A stretch of DNA of 39,247 bases from contig NZ_BMRI01000004.1 in NCBI RefSeq assembly GCF_014648555.1, positions 353,459 through 392,705 of the forward strand. The letters are read 5' to 3'. The notes below the pieces were generated by a model. It was given only the letters and a program-made list of their open reading frames with translations. It did not search any database and was not told the origin of the DNA. Of this stretch, positions 17,509 through 24,996 are shown piece by piece (the first letter of the stretch is position 1; the number at the start of each line of letters is the position of its first letter). The DNA comes from Kitasatospora griseola. GTDB lineage: Bacteria > Actinomycetota > Actinomycetes > Streptomycetales > Streptomycetaceae. The position numbers and the translations under genes were made by a program.

Positions 17509-18477
17509 TCAGCGCAGCGGGTCGGACGCCTCCGGTCGGGCCGCGCCGGCGAGGCGGTTGCGGCGGAGCAGGCCGACGGCGGTGGCGACGACCAGCAGGG
17601 CGAGGACGACGGCGGCGTTGCCGAGCAGTTCCTGGGCGTCGAGGGGCGTGTTGCGATAGAGGGGCGCGGCGGTCATCGCGGCCCACGGCAGGGCGGCCAG
17701 GGCGACGCCGGCGGCCCGCAGGCGGCCGGTGGCGGGGTCGGCGAGGCGCAGGGCGTAGGCGACGGCCATCACGACCGCCGGCCAGGCGGCGAGGGCGTCG
17801 AGCGGGAGCTGCTGAGCGGGCGGGAACTGGACGGCGAGGGAGTCCTCGCCCCAGTAGCCGATCCACAGGGCGTCGACAGCGCACATCGGCAGGGCGACGG
17901 CGATCGCGGCGGCCACCGCCCGGTTGCGGCCCCGCCGGGAGAGGTCGACCGCGTCGGGCGGCGCGAGCAGCACCAACACGCCCATCAAGGCCCAGAGTTG
18001 GACCAGGTGGACGGACGACATGGCCGCCGGCTCCGGACGGAACTGCGCCGCCACCACGGCCACCAGGACGAGCGCCCGGGCCGGAGTCCAGCGACCGAGC
18101 GCGGCGCACAGCAGGGCGAGCACCCACGGCGCTCCCTGGACGCCGTCCGCCGCCCAGGAGGGCTCGAAGCCGTAGTGGGCGCCCGGCAGGATCAGGTCGG
18201 TCAGCAGGTGGAGCACGCCCAGGGCGGCCCCGCCGGCCAGCAGGAACGGCGCGGCGGCGGCCAGGACCCGGCCCGCGGGGTCGCGGGAGCTGAGCCGGGT
18301 GCGCAGCCGCAGCGCGTGCGCGGCGAGGACGGCCCACTCGCGGACGGCGGTGCGGCGGTCGGCGCGCCGGACCGATTCGGCGAAGACGGCGACGATCTCC
18401 TCGCCGTGCGCGGCCCGGTACCCGGCCGGGTAGAGGCGGTGCAGCAGCCCGGCTCCGGAGGTGGGCGAATGGGTCAT
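17509..18477 (-). CDS. Multi-span membrane protein co-translated with a PadR regulator
   Basis: The protein is 322 residues. Its ATG at 18477 overlaps the PadR stop as ATGA. The cytoplasmic N-terminus LLHRLYPAGYRAAHGEEIVAVF is a well-known opening of Streptomyces membrane proteins linked to PadR genes (RLYP-x-x-(W/Y)R-x-x-(H/Y)G-E-E). About eight hydrophobic segments follow, including VLAAAAPFLLAGGAALGVL, WALMGVLVLLAPP, AVAAAIAVALPMCAVDAL and LLGNAAVVLALLVVATAVGLL. No transporter signature, Walker motif or catalytic motif is visible. The PadR protein is the likely regulator. Function unknown, possibly stress- or ligand-regulated. Confidence 0.8.
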   Translation of the reverse strand: MTHSPTSGAGLLHRLYPAGYRAAHGEEIVAVFAESVRRADRRTAVREWAVLAAHALRLRTRLSSRDPAGRVLAAAAPFLLAGGAALGVLHLLTDLILPGAHYGFEPSWAADGVQGAPWVLALLCAALGRWTPARALVLVAVVAAQFRPEPAAMSSVHLVQLWALMGVLVLLAPPDAVDLSRRGRNRAVAAAIAVALPMCAVDALWIGYWGEDSLAVQFPPAQQLPLDALAAWPAVVMAVAYALRLADPATGRLRAAGVALAALPWAAMTAAPLYRNTPLDAQELLGNAAVVLALLVVATAVGLLRRNRLAGAARPEASDPLR

Positions 18478-18821
18478 GCCATTCCCCCGCTCGGTCGCAA
18501 CCCGCCGAGGGCGAGCCGCCGTTCGGCCTCGGCCGCACCGGCCCGCAGCCGCCGGGTCTCCTCGGTCAGGGTGTGGCGGCCCTGGTCGGTGAGGGCGAAG
18601 CTGCGGCGCAGCCGCCCGTTCACGACCTCTTCGCCCTCGACCTGGACGAGCCCCTGCTGGAGCAGCCGGTCCAGTGCCGTGTAGAGGGTGCCGGTGAGCA
18701 TCTTCGTCCGGCCGCCGGTGATCGCCAGGACTTCCTGGAGGATCGCGTACCCGTGCCGGGGCTCGTCGGCGAGCGCGGTGAGCACGAGCCTGGTCGGCTC
18801 GGTCAGTTGACGGTCTGTCAT
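18474..18821 (-). CDS. PadR-family transcriptional regulator
   Basis: The protein is 115 residues from ATG 18821; a TTG at 18839 is also in frame but would fall in the operator-like repeat. The winged-helix PadR pattern is clear: TRLVLTALADEPRHGYAIL, QEVLAITGGRTKMLTGTLYTALDRLLQQGLV (split QEVLAITGGRTKMLTGTLYT / ALDRLLQQGLVQVEGE) and RRSFALTDQGRHTL. It corresponds to the short PadR-s1-like type with a brief C-terminal helix. No clear Shine-Dalgarno precedes the ATG. It is the first gene of a two-gene operon with the membrane protein and probably autoregulates through the repeats at 18838-18869. Confidence 0.9.
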   Translation of the reverse strand: MTDRQLTEPTRLVLTALADEPRHGYAILQEVLAITGGRTKMLTGTLYTALDRLLQQGLVQVEGEEVVNGRLRRSFALTDQGRHTLTEETRRLRAGAAEAERRLALGGLRPSGGMA

Positions 18822-18837
18822 GCCGCAACGATAGGTC

Positions 18838-18869
18838 AACCATTTAGATATGTCGATGGTTTAGCTATG
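18838..18869. promoter_or_regulatory. Operator-like repeats upstream of the PadR gene
   Basis: AACCAT (18838-18843) and ATGGTT (18856-18861) are a perfect 6-bp inverted repeat with a 12-bp spacer. TTTAGATATG (18843-18852) and TTTAGCTATG (18860-18869) are direct repeats with one mismatch, 17 bp apart. The block is A+T-rich and begins 17 bp before the PadR ATG. A TATCTA on the minus strand (18851-18846) could be the -10 box. Confidence 0.5.
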
Positions 18870-18874
18870 CACCC

Positions 18875-18922
18875 TCCGAGCCCGAGCCCGAGCCCGACCC
18901 CGGCCCCGACCCCGGCCCCGCG
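18875..18922 (+). repeat. Degenerate hexanucleotide repeat (CCCGAG/CCCGAC type)
   Basis: Head-to-tail copies of a C/G-rich hexamer (CCCGAG, then CCCGAC/CCCGGC variants) fill this stretch in the 382-bp gap between the PadR and RIO genes. No gene is seen in the gap. The remainder holds a candidate promoter and a long leader with short dyads such as CCCACCGG/CCGGTGGG (19143-19181). Confidence 0.7.
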
Positions 18923-18984
18923 CGACGCTTCCCCGGCCCTCGCGCCCCGTTCCCCCCGTCCTTCCGGCTCCGCGAAAAAACCGT

Positions 18985-19012
18985 TTGCATCCACCGGTGC
19001 ACTGACTAAGGT
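18985..19012 (+). promoter_or_regulatory. Candidate promoter for the RIO kinase gene
   Basis: TTGCAT (18985-18990) and TAAGGT (19007-19012) are separated by 16 bp, close to the vegetative Streptomyces pattern. If used, the RIO mRNA would have a leader of about 185 nt. Confidence 0.4.
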
Positions 19013-19203
19013 GGTCCGAGTCCGCCCGCAAGCACCCATGCGCGGGTGGTGAGACGAGTGAGGAGGTGTGGCCAGGATGGTTGCCGCCGTGACGCGGCGC
19101 GCTTTCGCCTGCGCGCCATACGCCTCCTCCCCTCGTCTTCTCCCCACCGGCTGACAGCGCGTCGTACCGCGCCCCGGTGGGCCACTCCTCAGGAGCCACC
19201 GCA

Positions 19204-20172
19204 GTGCGCGAGCGCTTTGCCGACAGCGATTCCTTCTCCCGTATCCGCCCCAAGGGCGCTTCCCGTCGTGGCCGCAAGGCCGACCGTTTCGACGACGCCG
19301 AGCCCGAGTACCTGTACTTCCCCTCCGAGGACCACGACGAGTTCGACGACTCGGAGGGCGAGACCCCCCCGGTCACCGACGGCCCGCCCGTGGGCGACCG
19401 CTGGTCGACGTGGGACCAGTCCACCCCGACCGAGAAGGGCCCGCAGCCGCGCCCCGATTGGGTGATCACCGAACTCGCGGCCGTCGACACCGAGTTCGGC
19501 ATCGTGAAGACCGGCAAGGAGGCGGACGTCTTCCTGCTGGAGCGCAGTGTCCCGGGCACCGAGCGCCGCACCCTGATGGCGGCCAAGCGCTACCGCGATG
19601 CCCAGCACCGCATGTTCCACCGCGATTCGGGCTACCTGGAGGGCCGCCAGCACAAGGAGTCCCGGGTCAGCCGGGCGATGGCCAAGCGCACCGCGTTCGG
19701 CAAGGAGGCGATCGCCGGCCAGTGGGCGGCCGCCGAGTTCACGGCGCTGTGCCGCCTGTGGTCGGCGGGGGTCGCCGTGCCGTACCCGGTGCAGATCACC
19801 GGCACCGAGATCCTGATGGAGTTCATCGGCGACGAGGCCGGCACGGCCGCCCCGCGGCTGGCCCAACTGCGCGCCGAGGAGGCCGATATCGACGACCTCT
19901 GGGAGCAGCTGGGCCGCAGCCTCTCCCTGCTGGCGTACGACGGCTACGCGCACGGCGACCTCTCGGCGTACAACATCCTGGTGCACCACGGCCGCCTGGT
20001 GATCATCGACGTCCCGCAGATCGTGGACGTGGTGGCGAACCCGCGCGGCCGCTCCTTCCTGGAGCGGGACGTGCGCAACGTCGGCGCCTGGTTCGTCTCC
20101 CGGGGCCTGCCGCCCGAGCAGGTGGAGGCCCTGGTGGCGTCGCTCGCCGAGGACGCCAGGCTGCGCGGCTGA
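19204..20172 (+). CDS. RIO1-family serine protein kinase
   Basis: The protein is 322 residues from GTG 19204, supported by AGGAG 9 nt upstream; an earlier GTG at 19177 has none. An acidic, disordered N-terminus (to about residue 80) precedes the RIO fold. Visible motifs are the nucleotide loop KTGKEADVFL (~102-111), the ATP-anchoring Lys in MAAKRYRD (~130), the flexible-loop region with HKESRVSRAMAKRTAFGKEA, the catalytic HGDLSAYNIL (~249-258) and the metal-binding IIDVPQIVD (~265). Archaeal and eukaryotic RIO1 act in ribosome maturation; bacterial members are less studied. The gene is monocistronic by layout and converges on the MBL gene 12 bp away. Confidence 0.93.
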   Translation: MRERFADSDSFSRIRPKGASRRGRKADRFDDAEPEYLYFPSEDHDEFDDSEGETPPVTDGPPVGDRWSTWDQSTPTEKGPQPRPDWVITELAAVDTEFGIVKTGKEADVFLLERSVPGTERRTLMAAKRYRDAQHRMFHRDSGYLEGRQHKESRVSRAMAKRTAFGKEAIAGQWAAAEFTALCRLWSAGVAVPYPVQITGTEILMEFIGDEAGTAAPRLAQLRAEEADIDDLWEQLGRSLSLLAYDGYAHGDLSAYNILVHHGRLVIIDVPQIVDVVANPRGRSFLERDVRNVGAWFVSRGLPPEQVEALVASLAEDARLRG

Positions 20173-20184
20173 CCGGGCGCCGGC

Positions 20185-21057
20185 TCAGTCGCTCGGCCAG
20201 AGGATGAACCGCGGCAGCGTGATGCGCCGCGGTTCTCCGCCGTGCGCGGCCGTCGCGCCGAGCGCCCCGCGGATCTCGTACAGGTGCGCCACGGTGAGTT
20301 CCAGCGGGGCCTCGTACGGCTGGTAGGTGTAGCGGATCGGGTAGTCGAGGCCGGGCCGGACCGACATCTCGATGTGGCAGCCGAGCACGTGGGTGACGGG
20401 CCGCCGTTCGGCCAGGTCGATCATCCGGTCGATGCTGTGGCCGAACGCGGCCCAGTCCTCGATGTAGAGCCGGCCGGGGTAGACGGTGTCGCCGGTGAGC
20501 AGGAATCCGCTCCACGGGTCGTAGTAGGTGACCGAGGCGGCGTGGTGGCCGGGGGTGGCCAGGCACTCCAGCACCCGCCCGCCGAGGTCGATCCGGGCGA
20601 CGGCCTCCGGGTCGGCGTCGAAGCCGAACCACGGCCAGGCGCTGTCCTTTCCGGCCGGCACCAGCTCCGTCGCCGGCCGGTCCGCGAACTGCCCGTCCCC
20701 GGCGACGTGGTCGCCGTGCGCGTGGGTGTGCACCACCAGCAGCCGGTAGTCCTCCCGCGGGTTGCGCGCCAGCCAGCCGTCGATCAGCTCGTCCACCGTC
20801 CGCCGCAGCGGCAGGTACTCGGCCTCGGCGGTGGCCCCGGTGTCGATCAGCACGGCCCGCTCGTTGCCGAACAGCAGGTACAGGAACGGCGCTTCGTAGT
20901 TGACGGCCATGTTCTGCCGCAGGATCACGGTGTGCTCGTCGTACGCGTACACCTGCAGGTCGGGGTCGGTGTTGTGCTTGGCCGACGGTGAGCCGTGGTG
21001 CCAGCTGACGTCCAGCGGCCGCGCCTCGGGCCGTCCGGTGGTGAAGTCGATCGCCAC
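20185..21057 (-). CDS. MBL-fold metallo-hydrolase
   Basis: The protein is 290 residues from GTG 21057, with CGGAGG 9 nt upstream; an upstream in-frame start at 21117 is less supported. Metallo-beta-lactamase fold motifs appear in order: AVLIDTGATAEAEYLPL (strand and first Asp), HTHAHGDHVAGDGQF (HxHxDH, ~108), TPGHHAASVTYYD (next His ligand, ~175), LLTGDTVYPGRLYIED (bridging Asp, ~193) and VLGCHIEMS (last His, ~230). This matches the broad glyoxalase II/lactonase-like group of binuclear zinc hydrolases. The N-terminal ~45 residues are an extension with an aspartate-rich beta segment. The substrate is unknown. A TGAC-N5-GTCA dyad lies 41 bp upstream. Confidence 0.88.
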   Translation of the reverse strand: MAIDFTTGRPEARPLDVSWHHGSPSAKHNTDPDLQVYAYDEHTVILRQNMAVNYEAPFLYLLFGNERAVLIDTGATAEAEYLPLRRTVDELIDGWLARNPREDYRLLVVHTHAHGDHVAGDGQFADRPATELVPAGKDSAWPWFGFDADPEAVARIDLGGRVLECLATPGHHAASVTYYDPWSGFLLTGDTVYPGRLYIEDWAAFGHSIDRMIDLAERRPVTHVLGCHIEMSVRPGLDYPIRYTYQPYEAPLELTVAHLYEIRGALGATAAHGGEPRRITLPRFILWPSD

Positions 21058-21097
21058 TGCGCGGTTCCTCCGGATCTCTCCTGCACGGCCAGCCACT

Positions 21098-21110
21098 TGA
21101 CCGTACGTCA
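21098..21110. promoter_or_regulatory. 13-bp TGAC-N5-GTCA inverted repeat upstream of the MBL gene
   Basis: TGAC (21098-21101) and GTCA (21107-21110) flank CGTAC, which contains GTAC. The element lies in the divergent gap between the MBL hydrolase and Ser/Thr kinase genes and resembles GntR/TetR-type half-sites. The supporting evidence is only this symmetry. Confidence 0.3.
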
Positions 21111-21254
21111 GTACCAACGATCCACTCGAACGGACGTGCCCGGACGGCGTGTAGAGTCGCCGCGCGAAGAGGGGCCCGGCCTTCCCATCGGGTGGCCGAG
21201 CAGCCAGACTCTTCTTGTTGACAGGTCGTACACCATGCTCGGGGGAAACGGGAC

Positions 21255-23120
21255 ATGTGGGGTCGGGGGACGGTGCTCGGGGGCCGCTACGCCCTCACCG
21301 AGCGGCTCGGCAGCGGTGCCATGGGCGAGGTCTGGCGGGCGGACGACCAGGTGCTGGGCCGTCAGGTCGCGGTGAAGATCGTGCTTCCGGCGCTGATGGA
21401 GGACGAGGTCTTCGCGGCCCGGTTCCGCCGCGAGGCGACCGTGCTGGCGGCGATGAACCACCGCGGCGTGGTGCACATCCACGACTACGGCGAGGACGCC
21501 TCCGACCCGTCCGCGAAGATCGCGTACATCGTGATGGAGCTGCTGACCGGCCGCCCGCTGGACCGGGCCAAGGGCCGCGGCAGCTTCCCGCCCGACCGGG
21601 CGCTGGACATCGCGGCGCAGATGCTGGACGCCCTGCACGCCGCGCACCTGCAGGGCATCGTGCACCGCGACATCAAGCCGTCCAACCTGATGATCGACCA
21701 GGACGGCCGGGTCACCGTCACCGACTTCGGCATCGCCCGGACGCTGGCCGACACCCGGATCACCACCGCCCACGCGGTGATCGGCACCGCCCTGTACATG
21801 GCCCCGGAACGCGCCGAGGGCAAGGACGCCTCGGCCGTCTCCGACCTGTACTCGGTCGGCGTGGTGCTGTACGAACTCCTCGCCGGGAAGCCGCCGTTCA
21901 CCGGCGGGACCCCGCTGGAAGTGGTGCTCAAGCACGTCCGCGAGCCGGTGCCGGAGCTGCCGGAGTCGGTGCCCGCGCCGGTGCGCGCGGTGGTCGCCAA
22001 GTCGCTGGCCAAGGAGCCCGGCGAGCGCTACCCGGACGCCGCGGCGATGGCCGTCGCCGCCCGGCAGGCGATGTCCACCCCCGCCGGGCTGGGCGCCGTC
22101 GTCGCCCTCGCCGGACCGGACGAGACCCCGCCCGCCGTCGCCGCCCCGGACGCCCCCACCGTGCCCCGGCAGGCCGAACGCCCCGGCCGACGGTGGCTGG
22201 TGCCCCTGGTCCTTCCGCTGGTACTGGTCACCGGCGGCGGGGTGACCGCCCACCAGCTCCAGCTGCTGCCCTGGCAGCACCGCCCGGAGTCCAGCACCAG
22301 CGCCAACTCCCCTGGCAGCCAGAGCGGTTCCGGCCCGATCGGATCCCCGTCGGGCACTGCCCAGGGCAGCGCCGCCCAGCCGCAGTCCTCCGCCCCGCCG
22401 TCCGCCGACCCGGCCGGCAGCCCCGTCCCGCCCGGCGGCACGCCCGACCCGGGTGCTGGTTCAGGTGCAGGTGCGGGTGCGGGTGCGGGTGCGGGTGCCG
22501 ACAACGGTTCCGGCGGCGGTTCCTCGAACACCAACACCGGCGGGAACACGGGCGGCGGCTCGGGAGGCGCCAACAACGGGGGCTCCACCAACGGCGGCTC
22601 CACCAGTGGCGGCGGCTCGAACAACGGCGGTGGTGGCGGCTCCACCCCGAACCCGCCCGCCCCCACCACCCCGAAGCCCCCCGCGGGCGGCGGCCCGGCC
22701 TCCGGCTGCGGCGGCAGCGGCTGGGGACGGCTGGTCGACGTCGGCACCGGGCAGGCCGCCGGCCTCGGCTCGGACGCGCTGACGGCGGGCGTCCCGGTGG
22801 TGTCGGGCCGCAACACCTCCTACGGCTGGATCAAGACCACCGACGGCACCGGCCAGACCACGTTCACCGCCTGCAAGAGCGGCAGCGGCGTCGTCCTCGG
22901 CGGCCGCTACGCCGGCAGCCCCAACATCGCCGAACTGGCCGGCTCCGGCTCCTACGGCGACCTGACCAACTGGAACGTCGTCGACGCCGGTTCCGGCACC
23001 TTCCAGCTCAAGTTCGGCTACGGAATCCAGAGTTGCCTCACCGACAGCGGCTCCGGCAACACCCTCACCGTCACCACCTGCTCCCCGGGCGACAAGTCCC
23101 AGCTCTTCCGTTTCTCCTGA
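21255..23120 (+). CDS. Transmembrane Ser/Thr protein kinase with beta-trefoil-like ectodomain
   Basis: The protein is 621 residues. The Hanks-type kinase domain occupies ~10-270: Gly loop RLGSGAMGEVW, VAVKIV Lys (~40), HRDIKPSN catalytic loop (~136), TDFGIAR (DFG), and an APE-like MAPERAEG. A juxtamembrane linker precedes one TM helix, WLVPLVLPLVLVTGGGV (~315-332). Outside the cell come a ~150-residue Ser/Gly/Asn/Pro-rich linker with Gly-Ala repeats and a C-terminal domain (~485-621). The latter starts GCGGSGWGRLVDVGTG and ends in a CLTDSGSGN/TTCSPGDKSQLFRF pattern like ricin-type or AbfB-type beta-trefoils. PASTA repeats are absent, so the sensed ligand may be a glycan rather than muropeptide. 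ATG 21255 is used; a GTG six codons later is possible. Confidence 0.93.
   Translation: MWGRGTVLGGRYALTERLGSGAMGEVWRADDQVLGRQVAVKIVLPALMEDEVFAARFRREATVLAAMNHRGVVHIHDYGEDASDPSAKIAYIVMELLTGRPLDRAKGRGSFPPDRALDIAAQMLDALHAAHLQGIVHRDIKPSNLMIDQDGRVTVTDFGIARTLADTRITTAHAVIGTALYMAPERAEGKDASAVSDLYSVGVVLYELLAGKPPFTGGTPLEVVLKHVREPVPELPESVPAPVRAVVAKSLAKEPGERYPDAAAMAVAARQAMSTPAGLGAVVALAGPDETPPAVAAPDAPTVPRQAERPGRRWLVPLVLPLVLVTGGGVTAHQLQLLPWQHRPESSTSANSPGSQSGSGPIGSPSGTAQGSAAQPQSSAPPSADPAGSPVPPGGTPDPGAGSGAGAGAGAGAGADNGSGGGSSNTNTGGNTGGGSGGANNGGSTNGGSTSGGGSNNGGGGGSTPNPPAPTTPKPPAGGGPASGCGGSGWGRLVDVGTGQAAGLGSDALTAGVPVVSGRNTSYGWIKTTDGTGQTTFTACKSGSGVVLGGRYAGSPNIAELAGSGSYGDLTNWNVVDAGSGTFQLKFGYGIQSCLTDSGSGNTLTVTTCSPGDKSQLFRFS
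22464..22499 (+). repeat. 6-bp tandem repeat in the kinase linker
   Basis: Six units of GGTGC(A/G/C) run head to tail and encode alternating Gly-Ala in the extracellular linker. Four central units are identical, so the array is prone to slippage that would alter linker length by two residues per unit. Confidence 0.9.
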
Positions 23121-23187
23121 CCCGATCCCGACCCGACTCCCGCGCGCCGCACCGGAGTTGTCACACCTTTGGGGAAGAGTGCCAGGC

Positions 23188-23742
23188 ATGGCCGAACAGT
23201 ACGTCGCCGCGTTCGCGGTGGACGCCGCACTGCTGCTGCGCCTGCCCGGCTCGGGCGGGACGGGGCTGCTCGGCGTCCCGCGGTCCGCCGCCCTCACCGA
23301 GCTGCTCTCCGGCCGCCTGCGGGCCGACGCGGACTCCCGCTACACCGCCCTGCTGCCCGCCCTGGCGGGCACCCTCGGCACCCCGCTGGGCGAGGCCGTC
23401 CTCGCGGGCCGCCACTGGGACGAACTCACCGGCGTCTTCCGCACCTTGGGCCTGCCCGCGCTCGCCGAACTCTGGTCCCGCCGCTGGCCCTGGCCGGACG
23501 GCGCCACCGACGACCGGCCCTGGCCCTGTCCGACCCTCACCCCGCACGCCACGCTCCGCGCCGTGCTGGCCGACCTCGCCGCCCTCGACCCCGAGTCGCT
23601 CCCCGAGCACCCCACGGCCAACCTGGAGGACGACGACCTTGAGGACGCCGCCTGGTTCCTCACCGAGCACCTCCCTACCTGGGCCTCGCACGCCCACGCG
23701 CACTCCCTCGACCTGCTGCTGCTCCGCGACGGCACCCGATGA
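23188..23742 (+). CDS. Uncharacterised 184-residue protein, first of a coupled pair
   Basis: ATG 23188 opens MAEQYVAAFAVDAALLLRLPG, followed by an alternating helical, acidic protein with several Trp residues (LWSRRWPWPDG, DDRPWPC) and a tail LPTWASHAHAHSLDLLLLRDG. No signal peptide or membrane segment is present. The stop overlaps the next gene's ATG (ATGA), so the two are translated together. I cannot assign the family from sequence alone. The pair follows the Ser/Thr kinase gene by 67 bp on the same strand and may share its transcript. Confidence 0.75.
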   Translation: MAEQYVAAFAVDAALLLRLPGSGGTGLLGVPRSAALTELLSGRLRADADSRYTALLPALAGTLGTPLGEAVLAGRHWDELTGVFRTLGLPALAELWSRRWPWPDGATDDRPWPCPTLTPHATLRAVLADLAALDPESLPEHPTANLEDDDLEDAAWFLTEHLPTWASHAHAHSLDLLLLRDGTR

Positions 23743-24134
23743 CCACCGGCGCCCTGGTGGTGCGCACCGACTTCGCCGATCCCGCGGCCTGGCGGCGCCT
23801 GTGCGAAGTGATGGCCACCCCGACCGGGGAGGGCTTCCTGCCCGTCGTCGTCCCGGTCGACGACCCCGCCTTCGCCGGCCTGGCCGTCACCGACCTGACG
23901 GCCCGGCTGCCACCGCACTACAGCCACCCGTTGCTGGTCGTCGCCGACCGGCGCACCCTCGCCGACCCCGAACTCCCACTCCTGGCCGCCCACCTGCGCG
24001 ACCCGGCGACCCCGACCGTCCGAGTGGCCGCCGCCGCACTGTGGGGCATCGAGAACAACCTGTCGATCGCCAACCTGGACTTCGTCGACTTCGTCCGCTC
24101 CGCCGGCCCCGACGGAGTCTTCCGCGGCTTCTGA
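23739..24134 (+). CDS. Small DUF6924-like protein
   Basis: The protein is 131 residues and starts inside the previous gene's stop (ATGA). It opens ALVVRTDFADPAAWRRLCEVM and ends ALWGIENNLSIANLDFVDFV...GVFRGF. This highly regular ending (ENNLSIAN-(M/L)DF then DGVFRGF) is what I remember for DUF6924, a family of small cytosolic actinobacterial proteins of unknown function. The family assignment is from memory and was not searched. It converges on the ABC permease gene with 7 bp between stops. Confidence 0.7.
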   Translation: MTTGALVVRTDFADPAAWRRLCEVMATPTGEGFLPVVVPVDDPAFAGLAVTDLTARLPPHYSHPLLVVADRRTLADPELPLLAAHLRDPATPTVRVAAAALWGIENNLSIANLDFVDFVRSAGPDGVFRGF

Positions 24135-24141
24135 GCGCCCG

Positions 24142-24996
24142 TCAGGACACCACGTCCTTGGTCGCGAAGCCGCGGAACGCCAGCGCCAGCAGCACCACCG
24201 CGTACGACAGCGAGAGCACCACGCCCTGCACCATCCCGCCCCACTCCAACTGCGGCTGCAGCGCGTCCGCCCAGGCGTACTGCCAGTGCGCGGGAAACCA
24301 CTCGCGCAGCGAGCCGAGCGCCGTGACGGCGTCCAGCACACCGGTGATGATCGACGCGAACACCGCGCCGCCCACCGCGCCCAGTGGGGCGTCCGTCGCC
24401 GTGGAGATCCAGAACGCCAGTGCGCCGACCACGACTTCGGCCAGGAAGACGTACAGCACCGCGAGCGCCAGCCGGGGCAGCGCCTCGGTCGCGGAGAGGG
24501 TCGCCCCGGTCGGGAGCTTCAGGTCACCCCAGCCGTACGCGGCGGTGCCGACCACCAGGCCGACGGCGGGCAGCAGCACGACCGCCGCGGCCGAGAAGAC
24601 CATCGCCACGGTGAACTTCCGCGCCAGCAGCCGGGCCCGCGGCACCGGCGCCGCCAGCAGGTAGCGCAGCGAGGACCAACTCGCCTCGGACGCCACGGTG
24701 TCGCCGCAGAACAGCGCCACCGGGATCACCAGCAGGAACCCGGTGCCCATGAACAGCAGCGTGGTCGCGAAGTTCGCGCCGGACGCGGTGGCCAGCTCGA
24801 TGAACGTGGTGCGGTTCTCCCGGCCCGGCGTGCCGCCGATCTGGAACGCCGCCAGCACGACGAACGGCAGCAGCGCCAGCACCCCGCCGATCACCAGCGT
24901 GCGGCGGCGCCGCAGCTGCCGCATCGCCTCGACCCGCAACGGCAGCGTCCGCCCCGGCCGGTACCCGGGGGCCGCCGTGTCCATCACCGTACTCAT
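24142..24996 (-). CDS. ABC-2-type transporter permease
   Basis: The protein is 284 residues with six hydrophobic segments: LVIGGVLALLPFVVLAAF (~33-50), an LLFMGTGFLLVIPVALFC stretch, VFSAAAVVLLPAVGLVVG, LALAVLYVFLAEVVVGALAF, AVGGAVFASIITGVL and GVVLSLSYAVVLLALAF. The loop SEASWSSLRYLLAAPVPRARLLARK (split SEASWSSLRYLLAAPV / PRARLLARK) after TM2 is typical of ABC-2 permeases. It couples to the ATPase by an ATGA overlap at 24993-24996. With the fused hydrolase-ATPase it should form one exporter-like complex, in which two ATPase halves would assemble on two permease subunits. Confidence 0.88.
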   Translation of the reverse strand: MSTVMDTAAPGYRPGRTLPLRVEAMRQLRRRRTLVIGGVLALLPFVVLAAFQIGGTPGRENRTTFIELATASGANFATTLLFMGTGFLLVIPVALFCGDTVASEASWSSLRYLLAAPVPRARLLARKFTVAMVFSAAAVVLLPAVGLVVGTAAYGWGDLKLPTGATLSATEALPRLALAVLYVFLAEVVVGALAFWISTATDAPLGAVGGAVFASIITGVLDAVTALGSLREWFPAHWQYAWADALQPQLEWGGMVQGVVLSLSYAVVLLALAFRGFATKDVVS

